A stretch of DNA of 64,000 nucleotides from positions 310,001-374,000 of the forward strand of contig NZ_CP108784.1 in the NCBI RefSeq assembly GCF_045207655.1, written 5' to 3'. The translations under genes were made by a program, and so were the position numbers. The first letter of the stretch is position 1. Each line of letters starts with the position of its first letter. The DNA comes from Embleya sp045207655 (GTDB lineage: Bacteria; Actinomycetota; Actinomycetes; Streptomycetales; Streptomycetaceae). This document shows positions 51,889 to 59,381 of this stretch, piece after piece. The notes under the pieces are model-generated. The model was given only the letters and a program-made list of their open reading frames with translations, was not told where the DNA came from and made no database searches.

Positions 51889-52113
51889 TCATCCACGCAC
51901 ACGCCCGCCCGGTCTCCGCAAGGAGAATCCGGGCGGGCTCCCGTCGTGGACGACCGTCGCCGAAGGTGTGCCGTCGCCGTGCCAGTCGTCGATCGAAAAC
52001 GCCCATGTGGAACGGTGCACGCGTGGCCCCACTCGGACGCGGTGGCCGTCGACCTCCCACAGGGCGAGGGAGAACACTCGCCACCACCGCGTCCGATCAG
52101 GACCCCGCGCCAT
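51889..52113 (-). CDS. Small protein of unknown function
   Basis: From ATG 52113 the minus strand encodes 74 residues, RTRWWRVFSLALWEVDGHRV, HRSTWAFSIDDWHGDGT and a basic tail. It is rich in Trp and His and looks like part of a beta-sandwich. Its start overlaps the end of the frameshifted gene upstream by 17 bases. No family is recognised. It may be a late part of the same broken gene. Confidence 0.4.
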   Translation of the reverse strand: MARGPDRTRWWRVFSLALWEVDGHRVRVGPRVHRSTWAFSIDDWHGDGTPSATVVHDGSPPGFSLRRPGGRVRG

Positions 52114-52575
52114 CCGCGGCCCGCCGTCGCTCGACCGACGCCCGCGATGGGCGAATGCAGCCGCCTGGGTGCCCGACGTGGGACCTCAGCAGAGCCGGCC
52201 CCCGATCGAAGGCGACCGGGTCCTCGGACAGGTTGACGCGCAGCAGCCGCCCGTCGGGGTACAGCCCCTCCCATGCGGCAGAGGCACCGCCGTGGACGAC
52301 GGTGGGGTTCAGCCGCAGTCCCGCTCCGCCACACCGTGCGACCCATCGCAGGAAGTCCCCCGAGGCGCGGCGAGTTCCACGAACGCCGAGAAGCCCGTCG
52401 CCGCCCCCACGCCGGTGATCAGGCGCAGCGGCGACTGCGGGTCCTCGATCGCGCGGGCGTTGCGGCGAAAGCGCCCGCCTATGGCGGTGAGGTGGGCGCG
52501 GACGTGCCGGTACGTCCGCTCGTCGGGGAGGTCGGGCAGGTGGGCGCGTCGGGCACGGTCCCGCGCGGTCCCCAC
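52097..52575 (-). pseudogene. Hypothetical gene remnant, frameshifted
   Basis: The minus strand reads HLPDLPDERTYRHVRAHLTA, NARAIEDPQSPLRLITGVGA and ATGFSAFVELAAPR in one frame. Near 52360 it changes to ASGDFLRWVARCGGAGLRLN, YPDGRLLRVNLSEDPVAFDR and RGPALLRSHVGHPGGCIR. The second half shows convincing alternating strands and a proper C-terminus. The family is unknown. A single indel breaks the gene. Confidence 0.45.
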
Positions 52576-52590
52576 GAGTTCGGGGGTGCG

Positions 52591-53206
52591 TCCGGCGGGG
52601 GCCGCCTACGACGCGGCGGGTCGCGTGACCACCCTGACCCCGCCCGGACAACTGCCGTGGACCTTCACCCACGGTCAGGCGGGCGGATCCCCGGCGGCCG
52701 GCGACGGCATGCTGCTCAAGGTCGAACGACCGACTCTGACCCCGGGCAGCGCCACTCAGATCAACGGGACCGCCACCACGACCGTCGTCTACGGCGTGAC
52801 CGTCACCGGCCCCGGCGCCCCGTACGACCTCGGGCCCGCGACCACCGGCACCTGGGGCCAAAAGGACTCGCCGGGCGACGCCACCGCGATCTTCCCCGCC
52901 GACCAGATCCCCACGTCGAGCAACGGACCCGACCTCGCGGCCGGCGGCTACGGCCGCGCGACCGTGCACTACCTCGACGCATCCGGACGCAAGGTCGACA
53001 CGGCACAACCCGGCGGGAACATCGCCGTCACCGGCTACGACAAATTCGGCAACCAGACCACCCAACTCACCGCCGCCAACCGCGCGCCTGCCCTCGGCAC
53101 CAACGACGCGGACCGGGCGGCCTGGACACACGCGGCGCCCGCCGGTGGGGGCGAGGACCGCGGCAAGTCGGTGACCGAAGCCACCGGCGGGTCCGGGGTC
53201 AACGCG
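52591..53206 (+). pseudogene. Rhs/YD-repeat protein fragment
   Basis: One plus-strand frame reads AAYDAAGRVTTLTPPGQLPW, VVYGVTVTGPGAPYDLGPAT, GGYGRATVHYLDASGRKVDT and NIAVTGYDKFGNQTTQLTAA, up to ATGGSGVNAACPV. YDAAGRVTTLT and YDKFGNQ are YD-repeat signatures of Rhs proteins, the shells of polymorphic toxins. Both ends are missing, so this is a short internal fragment left by recombination. Confidence 0.72.
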
Positions 53207-53335
53207 GCGTGCCCTGTGCTGCGGCGTCGGCGAACATGTGCCCGACCGCGTCGATCACCGTCGGACACTCCCGCCCGAACGCGAGCTCGCCGAAGAGCGC
53301 GGTATGCGCGGCGCCGTAAGGGTCCGGCCGCACCC

Positions 53336-53833
53336 TTACGCGCACACGTCGAACGAGACCCATACGTCGGGTGGCAGGTCGGGCCGCCCGGGGACCGGCC
53401 TGCGATCCTCCGTCCACGCGTCGCCGGCGATCCCGGCCGCGACACGGCGCCAGAAGCGCACGGCGGCCATGTTGGCGTCCTGGAAGGCGACTTCCCACGG
53501 GCCCGAGTGCCTGGCGACCACCTCCCGAACGGCACGCATCCCGATCCCGGATCCCCGCGCCCCACGCACCACGAAGAAGCTGTTGAGTACGCGCGTGGGG
53601 CCGACCAGGCCGCGGACGAGGGCGAGACCGACGGCGTGTTCGCCACTCGTCAGTAGGTACGGCGCCCAGTCGATGTCCTCGAAGGACGCCCGGAGCCGTT
53701 CGCTGCGAAACGTCCCGTCCGAGTCGGGAAGCCCGCCGTCGAACTCGGACAAGTCATGGCGGAACATCAGCCAGAGACGTTCCATCACGAAACGGTCGGC
53801 ATCGTCCGCACGGTGCACGGCTACCTCGGGCAT
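53336..53833 (-). CDS. GNAT acetyltransferase
   Basis: This 165-residue acetyltransferase has a central strand (LTSGEHAVGLALVRGL), FFVVRGARGSGIGMRAVREV with the acetyl-CoA loop (RGSGIG) and VAFQDANMAAVRFWRRVAAG, the typical NxxAxxFW-like end. ATG 53833 is preceded by AGGAG. Members of this group acetylate amines, including antibiotics and protein N-termini. About 130 bases upstream lie a terminator-like hairpin and a nine-codon open frame, which suggests ribosome-mediated attenuation of this gene, as known for several resistance genes. Confidence 0.85.
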   Translation of the reverse strand: MPEVAVHRADDADRFVMERLWLMFRHDLSEFDGGLPDSDGTFRSERLRASFEDIDWAPYLLTSGEHAVGLALVRGLVGPTRVLNSFFVVRGARGSGIGMRAVREVVARHSGPWEVAFQDANMAAVRFWRRVAAGIAGDAWTEDRRPVPGRPDLPPDVWVSFDVCA

Positions 53834-53964
53834 GAAACTCCTTTGCGGGACGAAGAACAAGGCTGTCGGCACCGCATGCCAAAACTGCCGGCACGCGGCG
53901 GCACGAAACATGGCACCCACACGGGCGGGAGCACCGGCCCGAAGGACAAGGCGGGTCAGGGCAC

Positions 53965-54007
53965 AAAAAAGCCTCTCGGTCGGATACGCATCCGAGCCCG
54001 AAAGGCT
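53965..54007 (-). terminator. Attenuator-like terminator in the leader of the acetyltransferase gene
   Basis: Read on the minus strand, AGCCTTTCGG pairs with CCGAGAGGCT (nine of ten), enclosing TCGGAT-GCGT-ATCCGA (perfect), and is followed by six T. A rival small hairpin AGCC-TTTCG-GGCT uses part of the first arm. The hairpin is 131 bases before the acetyltransferase ATG on the same strand and 240 bases after the end of the phosphatase gene. It could therefore end that transcript or attenuate the acetyltransferase. Confidence 0.72.
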
Positions 54008-54019
54008 GACGACAGGATT

Positions 54020-54049
54020 TTAGCAGGCGCCCTTGTACCCTCGCGTCAC
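54020..54049 (-). CDS. Candidate nine-codon leader peptide
   Basis: GTG 54049 opens a frame reading V-T-R-G-Y-K-G-A-C and stops at TAA (54020-54022), 13 bases before the attenuator hairpin. A ribosome paused near the end of this frame would cover the spacer and the first arm of the hairpin. No strong Shine-Dalgarno sequence is seen, so translation may be leaderless or weak. The assignment rests on position and on the analogy with leader-controlled resistance genes. Confidence 0.45.
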   Translation of the reverse strand: MTRGYKGAC

Positions 54050-54246
54050 CGCCGAGGGAGACCCGGAGACCTGATTCCCCCGCGCGGGCTTCCGGGCCGG
54101 GCGACATCCGCTCGTCGACAGCGGCGCTCGACAGGTTCACGCGCCCGCGTGCTCCCGCTCACCGCCGAGCCGACACAACGAGCCGCTCCGCGACGTCGAC
54201 GAGATCCTCGACATGGGCCTGGTTGGTCCCAACTCGCGCGGCCCGA
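54050..54246. other. Space between phosphatase gene and leader
   Basis: It should contain the promoter of the acetyltransferase leader. No convincing -10/-35 pair was seen. Confidence 0.35.
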
Positions 54247-55092
54247 TCATTCCCCGATGTCGAGGTCCCGTACGTCACGCCTGTGTGCCAGACCGGCGAC
54301 CAACTCCAGGAAGTCGTCGTGCAGCAGGCCGTTCGTGGCCAGGATCGTCATGTCGCCGGTCAACACCGATTCCCCGTCGAGGTCCGTCACGCGCCCACCC
54401 GCCTCGGAAACGATGACCGGCAGTGTGGCGACGTCCTCGTAGCCCAGCGCGGGACCGGCCACCACCATCGCGTCGATCCGGCCGGTCACCAGATCGACGA
54501 CGCCGTTCGCGGAGGGAGCCAGGAACACCCGGCGATGCAGCGCCGTCAGCAGTTCCTCCGGCCAACCCGCGGGATTGTGCATCTGCGTCCGGGCACCGCC
54601 CAACCCCGACCGTTCACCGACGCGAACGCGCCGTCCCCGCGCCGGGTCGGGTTCCTCGCCGAGCAGCAGCCAACAGCCGCGGCCCCGACCGGCCACGATC
54701 AACTGCCGGCTCATCGGCCAGTTGATCACGGCGACGGCCGGACCGTATTCGTCCTCGTACGCCAGATCGTTCGTGAACAGCGGAACCCGCCGGGTGAACA
54801 ACGAGGTCCCGTTGATCGGATCGATCACCCACCGGCGCCCGGACGAGCCGGCACTCGCCCCACCCTCCTCGCCGTAGACGCCGTCGTCGGGCACCCGAGC
54901 GGCCAACTCGCCCCGGATCAGGTCCTCCACGGCGACATCCACATCGGTGACATCGGTCCCGTCCGCCTTGCGCCGGCCACGCCACTCGCCGAAGAACCCC
55001 CGAACCGACATCCTCCCGGCCCGGTCCATCACCCGCACGACGAAGTCGAGCAGTTCGCGATCCACCGGCGGACCCTCCAGAAAGTCACCCAT
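54247..55092 (-). CDS. Inositol-monophosphatase-family phosphatase with an altered metal motif
   Basis: This 281-residue protein has the IMPase fold: GTDVTDVDVAVEDLIRGELA, the metal Glu in VYGEEGGASA, WVIDPINGTSLFTRRVPLFT and the C-terminal EDVATLPVIVSEAGGRVTDL. The usual DPIDGT reads DPINGT, so the second metal-binding Asp is Asn, and the later WD reads ED. Most members dephosphorylate inositol, histidinol or 3'-phosphoadenosine phosphates with magnesium. The change could lower activity or alter metal use. ATG 55092 gives the normal length. The gene stands alone. Confidence 0.85.
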   Translation of the reverse strand: MGDFLEGPPVDRELLDFVVRVMDRAGRMSVRGFFGEWRGRRKADGTDVTDVDVAVEDLIRGELAARVPDDGVYGEEGGASAGSSGRRWVIDPINGTSLFTRRVPLFTNDLAYEDEYGPAVAVINWPMSRQLIVAGRGRGCWLLLGEEPDPARGRRVRVGERSGLGGARTQMHNPAGWPEELLTALHRRVFLAPSANGVVDLVTGRIDAMVVAGPALGYEDVATLPVIVSEAGGRVTDLDGESVLTGDMTILATNGLLHDDFLELVAGLAHRRDVRDLDIGE

Positions 55093-55219
55093 CACACGAT
55101 CGTGCCACCCACCGCGTATCGACGCTGCCATCGCGCACCTCGCAACCGGTCGGCACACGGCGCGGGTGGGTGCTCGGGGCGTGGGGATTTTGGGTCGACG
55201 GTTGGCTATGGTCGCGTTC

Positions 55220-55756
55220 ATGACACGGACGCCCGGAACGGAGTGGATTGCGTGCGTGGAGGCGAATCCGATCCGGGCGCTGGAGGAATTCGTCACGAGT
55301 TGGCATCCTGTCGAGCACGCGTCGACGGGCGCGGGCCCGGGCGGGCCGGACGAACCCGGGGAGATATACGGCGAGTTGCCCGCGGCGTTGGCCACCGTGT
55401 ACCGGCCGGCCCGCGCGCGTCCGGCACTCCACCGGTTCCGTGACCCGTTGTTGCGGCGGCCCGAGCGCGCCGGTGGGCCGCTCGGCGAAAGGCTGGTCTT
55501 CGCCCGCGCGCACCAGGGCGTGGGGGACTGGTCCATCCCGTGGCCACCGCACCCGGCAGACGGGGGTGATCCGCCGGTGTGGTTCACCCTCAACCCCACG
55601 CTTGCGAGCGCGGAGATCACCGTCGAGGAGGAACGACTGAGCCGTTTCCTCCTCCAGTACACCTTATGCGTGTCCCGTCGTGTCCCGTCTCACGCGACGT
55701 TCCCGCTGTCTCACCTGATCTCGTTCGTCTCGCACGCGCGCGACAACGTCAAGTGA
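55220..55756 (+). CDS. SMI1/KNR4 (SUKH)-like protein with a replaced C-terminus
   Basis: From ATG 55220 (or 55208) the 178-residue product reads IRALEEFVTSWHPVEHA, IYGELPAALATVYRPARARP, ERLVFARAHQGVGDWSIPWP and TVEEERLSRFLLQYTL. This matches SUKH-like immunity proteins, which normally continue with LYEA. Here the frame after YTL is taken over by the inverted-repeat element (CVSRRVPSHATFPLSHL to DNVK). About 30 foreign residues thus end the protein. It may be inactive. Confidence 0.6.
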   Translation: MTRTPGTEWIACVEANPIRALEEFVTSWHPVEHASTGAGPGGPDEPGEIYGELPAALATVYRPARARPALHRFRDPLLRRPERAGGPLGERLVFARAHQGVGDWSIPWPPHPADGGDPPVWFTLNPTLASAEITVEEERLSRFLLQYTLCVSRRVPSHATFPLSHLISFVSHARDNVK

Positions 55757-55760
55757 GACG
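55687..55760. repeat. Inverted-repeat element with GTGAGACG arms
   Basis: CGTCTCACGCGACGTT near its left end pairs with AACGTCAAGTGAGACG at 55745-55760 (14 of 16). Inside it, GTCTCACCTGATCTCGTTCG also pairs partly with the right arm. It starts inside the SUKH-like gene and replaces its C-terminus. A second copy of the right arm is at 56556-56575. Confidence 0.65.
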
Positions 55761-55851
55761 GCACAGGTCCGGGACTCGCTGATCAACGCACGTCGGGGGC
55801 GCATTCGTGGCCGACCCCGGGGGCGGCGGGGTCGGCGACGGTCGGGCGAGA

Positions 55852-56451
55852 TCAGTCGTTGCCGACTTCCCGCGCCACGCGCTCCAGTCGACGGTGGTGG
55901 TCCTCCCACCATGCCTGATCCCCCGGTGCCATGTTGTCCTTGCCTTGCGCGTACCCGACCGATCCGTCGATGAGCTCTCGCACGATGTCGGCGTGGCCGG
56001 CGTGCCGTTGGGTGTCGGAGGCCACGCGCACCAGGATGTGGTGCAGTGTCACCTCTCGTCGTTCCTGCGGCCACCACGGCACGTGACCGATCGCGTCGAG
56101 TGTCAGCGTCGCGATCGTGTGGTCGGAGTGTTCCCACGCCCGGTGGTACAGCCCGACGATGTCTTCACGCGACTCGTCCGCGGTGGCCCACATGTCCGCG
56201 TTGGGTTCCGCGTCCTCCGTGTACCACCGGGGCGGTGGCTCCTCGCCGAAGAACGGCCGCCCGAACGTGTCACCGAGGTACCCCAGTTCCACGCCGGCGA
56301 CATGTTTGACCAACCCCAGCAGATTCGTGCCCGTGGGGGTCGACGGACGGCGGATGTCGTATTCCGAGAGCCCGTCGAGCTTCCACAACAGGGCATCCCG
56401 ACCTTCTTGTAGGTAACGAAGAAGGTCCGCTTTCGGATTCGGTTCGATCAT
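55852..56451 (-). CDS. DinB/DUF664-like metalloenzyme-fold protein
   Basis: This 199-residue four-helix protein has the DinB pattern of three spaced His ligands, in LGLVKHVAGVELGYLGDTF and in VTLHHILVRVASDTQRHAGH. The family includes thiol-dependent detoxifying enzymes (mycothiol or bacillithiol) and proteins of unknown role. ATG 56451 starts at the conserved beginning MIEPNPKADLLRYLQEGRDA. It lies between two copies of a 20-bp direct repeat. Confidence 0.87.
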   Translation of the reverse strand: MIEPNPKADLLRYLQEGRDALLWKLDGLSEYDIRRPSTPTGTNLLGLVKHVAGVELGYLGDTFGRPFFGEEPPPRWYTEDAEPNADMWATADESREDIVGLYHRAWEHSDHTIATLTLDAIGHVPWWPQERREVTLHHILVRVASDTQRHAGHADIVRELIDGSVGYAQGKDNMAPGDQAWWEDHHRRLERVAREVGND

Positions 56452-56555
56452 GCCGTGACAGTCTTCCTCGCAGCACTGACAACCGGGCTCCATCGGACAA
56501 CGCGGGACGCTGCCGCCAAGCGGCATTCCGCCGACGCACGGCGATCGAAGACGAC

Positions 56556-56575
56556 CGACAACATCAAGTGAGACG
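56556..56575 (+). repeat. Second copy of the 20-bp CGACAAC.TCAAGTGAGACG repeat
   Basis: CGACAACATCAAGTGAGACG matches 55741-55760 at 19 of 20 bases in the same orientation, 815 bases apart. The two copies flank the DinB-like gene. Confidence 0.8.
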
Positions 56576-56586
56576 AACCTGGGCAA

Positions 56587-56790
56587 GTGCTGCTCAGCGC
56601 GAATCCTGGCTCGATGAACGCGGGGTGGGCCGTGCGGGGGCCAGTGTGGTTGGATCCGGCGCCGGCGGTCGTGCGTCTGATCGCCACCGGTGGGCAGTCG
56701 CCGGCTGCGGCGCAGGCGTGGGCGACGCGGCTGCCCGCGTGGCGTGGTGTGCCCGATCGGGTGCTCACCGACTTCGCCGGGGCCGGTACT
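56587..56790 (+). pseudogene. Unidentified gene fragment
   Basis: NPGSMNAGWAVRGPVWLDPA, VVRLIATGGQSPAAAQAWAT and RLPAWRGVPDRVLTDFAGAG read like authentic protein with a plausible codon bias, but no start, end or family is recognised. It borders the direct repeat and is probably a fragment. Confidence 0.3.
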
Positions 56791-56919
56791 GGGAGGACAT
56801 CACGAGACGCAGACCGGCGCCCTGGTCCCGTGCGTTGGCCGATGCCTCCCGCGCGTGGGCCGCGTACCGGGCGCGCTGACGGGTGATCGGCCGTAGCGAT
56901 CCGGCTTTCCGTTTTCGGT

Positions 56920-57405
56920 TCACGGCGTCGTCCGCTGGGCGGAGGGGAACTCGGCGGGTGTCTGCAGCCAGTGGCGCAGGAGGCCGATGGCGGTGCGGAG
57001 TTGGTCGTCGGTGGCGCCGGCGCGTCCGCGGGGAAGTCCGATGGCTTTGTTGAGTTCGCTCTGGAAAAGGGGGATCGGGTATCCGACGTGGGAGGCGACC
57101 GGGGGGACGAGGGTGTTGACCACGGTGCGCAGTGCCCGGCCGTCGAGGGTGTGGAGGTCTTCGGGTGAGGGGTCGGGCAGGGCGAACCGGTCGGCCCGGT
57201 GGTCGGTCGGCCATTGTTCGGTGGTGTCCAGGGCGAGGGCGAGTTGTTCGAGGGAGGCGGCGAAGCGGGTGGGGACGTTCATGACGCGTGAGCCGGCCGT
57301 GGACGGCGCGGACGGGCACTGTGTGGCGGTGTGCGAATTCCGCCGCCTGGGCGTCGATGGTCTCCCGGGCGCGTTTGCGGGTGAGCAGGGTCAGGGACCG
57401 CAGCC
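56920..57405 (-). pseudogene. C-terminal remnant, possibly of a helicase-like protein
   Basis: The minus strand reads LTRKRARETIDAQAAEFAHR and VPVRAVHGRLTR and, after a frameshift near 57283, MNVPTRFAASLEQLALALDT, LPDPSPEDLHTLDGRALRTV and DDQLRTAIGLLRHWLQ to a stop. A similar helical tail follows helicase domains in actinomycete plasmids and islands. Neither the helicase core nor its motifs are present. Upstream it is joined to a PAS gene. Confidence 0.4.
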
Positions 57406-57857
57406 ACTACGTCACGTGCGGTAGTCGCCTCAGCAAGCGCCGCTGTCACCTCTGCGATCCGAGCGGCTCGCTCGGCGTCGGCCCGTTCGGCGTCCTGGCG
57501 TTCGGCCTCGCGCTTGCGCTTCTCGGTCACGTCTGTGAAATAACAGGTTGTGCCGTCGGGCGCAGGAACGACCCGCAGGTGGTAACAGCGACCGGCGTCC
57601 CGCGTCCAGACCTCGAAGCCGGTCGGCGCGGACACCGCCGCAGCCTTCCGATAGCGGTCTTCCAGGCCGGGCATCTGCCGTACGGCGGGCAGCTCCCACA
57701 AGACCTGGCCGATCAGTTTCTCCTCGGGAGAACCGAGAACGCGCTCCGCTTCCAGATTGACGAAGACGATCCGCCAATGGTCGTCTACCGAGAGAAGCCA
57801 TCGCTCATGTGGCGCAGGGCGCGCGGCTGAGCGCGTCACGAGGTGAGCGGGACTCAT
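57405..57857 (-). pseudogene. PAS-domain sensor, truncated and fused to foreign DNA
   Basis: ATG 57857 starts a PAS domain: SVDDHWRIVFVNLEAERVLG, LIGQVLWELPAVRQMPGLED and DGTTCYFTDVTEKRKREAER, then a coiled coil (DAERAARIAEVTAALAEATT) and ARDVVAAV. In SpoIIE-type phosphatases a GAF domain and a PP2C phosphatase follow here. Instead the frame passes at about 57405 into the helicase-like remnant (PDPAHPQTRPGDH). The 192-residue chimera lacks any output domain. Confidence 0.72.
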
Positions 57858-57884
57858 TGCTGTCCCACCACACGCCGATCATCC

Positions 57885-58274
57885 GGACCGGCTGAGTTGC
57901 TGCCCAGTCTGCCCGCCGGTTGCTGGGCGCTGATGAGGTCGAACTACGAGCACCGGGTGCGCGGGCGGTTTACCCGAACCGGGCTGCCGGTTCCGGGCGT
58001 GCTCGTGGATGCCGCCGCAGTCGCGGAAGGCAAGCCGTCACCGGTTCCCTACCTGCTTGCCGCCGAACGTCTCGGCGCCAGACCTGAGGACTGCCTGGTC
58101 ATCGAGGACGCCCGATCCGGAGTCGAGTCCGGGCTGCGGGCCGGCATGACGGTGTGGGGAGTCAACGCCTCGGTCCCGGTGGACGGCGTGCACCGCCACT
58201 TCGCGAGCCTGTACGAGGCAGTGCCCGACATCCTCGCCTTCGCATCGGACTCGCACCGGGACTCCACGGTCTGA
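57885..58274 (+). pseudogene. HAD phosphatase C-terminal fragment
   Basis: The plus strand reads AELLPSLPAGCWALMRSNYE, GLPVPGVLVDAAAVAEGKPS, YLLAAERLGARPEDCLVIED and ARSGVESGLRAGMTVWGVNA. GKPSP has the catalytic Lys and EDARSG the acidic motif of HAD sugar phosphatases. The N-terminal DxD nucleophile motif and cap are missing. The frame is joined upstream to unrelated sequence overlapping the PAS gene start, so the protein cannot work. Confidence 0.72.
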
Positions 58275-58335
58275 GCGCGCCGTTGGCGGCGGTGCGGCGG
58301 TCAAGCGGCCCAAGGCGGGTATTCGGCCCGCGACC

Positions 58336-58620
58336 GTGTCGGTCAAGCCGACCGCGACGCTCGACGAGGTCACAGTCCTGGACGGCGGCGTCCTCGACTC
58401 GCTGGTGTTGCGCGGCGACTATGACATGCACAAGCAGTTCCGCCACGAGAGTGTCGACGACCTCAAGCGCCTGCGGGTGGACCCGGTGTCAACACGCGCG
58501 ATTCACCATGATCGCGTGCCGGCGTTGGTGGACGCGGGCGCGGACCTGTTGTACATCGACCCCTCTGACGGCTACTCCGTCTATCAGGCGCGGGTCCTGG
58601 AGGAGGTGCGCTCGACAGCG
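58336..58620 (+). pseudogene. IMP-dehydrogenase-like fragment
   Basis: The frame reads GGVLDSLVLRGDYDMHKQFR, RVPALVDAGADLLYIDPSDG and YSVYQARVLEEVRS. This corresponds to a central part of IMP dehydrogenases of the type with R(K)DYDSHK and ALVEAGADVLCIDSSEGYS. The loop with the catalytic Cys and both ends are absent. It is a short internal fragment next to other broken genes. Confidence 0.6.
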
Positions 58621-58967
58621 GATGAACGGTCCCGGAACGCGTGTGCTCCAGGTTCTGGATACCGAGAACGCGTTGGCCGGCAGGAGGAATGGCGGAGGCT
58701 GGAATCGCCGTGTGGCGGTGTGGACTCGCTGCGGATCACGACGGCCCCGGCCGATGTTCGCGGGCTGGGTAGCGACGACATCGTCGATCTCGGCGACGGC
58801 ATCTCGTCCTCCGCAGGTGAACGGTCGACTCTTGTGAAGTCATGTCTCCCGGCCCGGCGGATGCTCGCGCACGTCCCCCGGCCAGGCCGGCAAATCCCCG
58901 TTGAGGACTCCGCGTCAGTCGGCGTTGGGTCAGAGCCCGCCGAGAACGCTCACGTACATCCTCACCA
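58621..58967. other. Region without an assignable gene
   Basis: Open plus-strand frames continue from the IMPDH fragment but show no domain. It lies downstream of the small minus-strand gene and may hold its terminator, but no clear hairpin was found. Confidence 0.35.
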
Positions 58968-59168
58968 TCAGTCGTCTGCCTTGAGCCCGGACGGCTCCTG
59001 GGTGGAGGTGTAGTCCGCAACCAGGTTCGCGTCCGCTGCGTGGACGAGCAGGGTGCCGTCGGCGACCACGTTCGCGCACAAGTCGGGATCGTAGTGGTGG
59101 TCCGGCAGCGGGCGTGGGCAGCCGGCGGGGGCCGCAAGACGGCGGGTCAGGAGCAGGGGCATGGCCAT
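58968..59168 (-). CDS. Candidate ATP-grasp-modified RiPP precursor (orphan)
   Basis: ATG 59168 has a perfect GGAGG six bases upstream. The 66-residue product starts MAMPLLLTRRLAAPAG, then PRPLPDHHYDPDLCANVVA, DGTLLVHAADANLVADYTST and ends EPSGLKADD. The order of an Arg-rich leader, P-L-P-x-x-x-YDP and a DGT-x-L strand, followed by a Thr/Asp-rich tail, resembles precursors of the ATP-grasp-modified type (GRASP-targ). Those are usually followed by an ATP-grasp ligase and a methyltransferase. Neither is visible nearby, so it is either an orphan precursor or a look-alike. Confidence 0.5.
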   Translation of the reverse strand: MAMPLLLTRRLAAPAGCPRPLPDHHYDPDLCANVVADGTLLVHAADANLVADYTSTQEPSGLKADD

Positions 59169-59381
59169 GGGCAACCTCCGGGTGCGTCGGATGGTGGTGC
59201 GAACTGCCGCGCGTTGCTTGGAGACCGAGTCGGCTCAGCCGTCCGGGGAATGCGTGCGGTTCACGCAATCGGCGTGCGGGTTTCGCACAGACTGTCGACG
59301 CTTGGCGTTCGCTACCGGGCGGCTGGACACCTGTGCGCTCCTCGGGCCGCCGAACTCCACCCCCGTGGGACACGCCGCGCG
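59169..59381. other. Space between the small peptide gene and the kinase gene
   Basis: It should contain the promoter of the small peptide gene on the minus strand. No terminator hairpin of the kinase gene was identified. Confidence 0.35.

Noticed and set aside
53199..53335. Minus-strand tail ending HTALFGELAFGRECPTVIDA
   Set aside because: It reads like protein, but no start or family could be found and it overlaps the Rhs fragment region. It is too short to support a feature.
53965..54049. A tRNA-Ser-like stretch (CTGCTAA loop) on the minus strand
   Set aside because: CTGCTAA looks like a serine anticodon loop, but no acceptor, D or T arms pair around it, and no GTTCGAATCC-like T-loop follows. 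The leader-peptide and terminator explanation fits the bases better.
54947..55207. Longer N-terminus for the SUKH-like gene
   Set aside because: The extra residues are antisense to the phosphatase gene and lack family support. ATG 55220 or 55208 fits the family.
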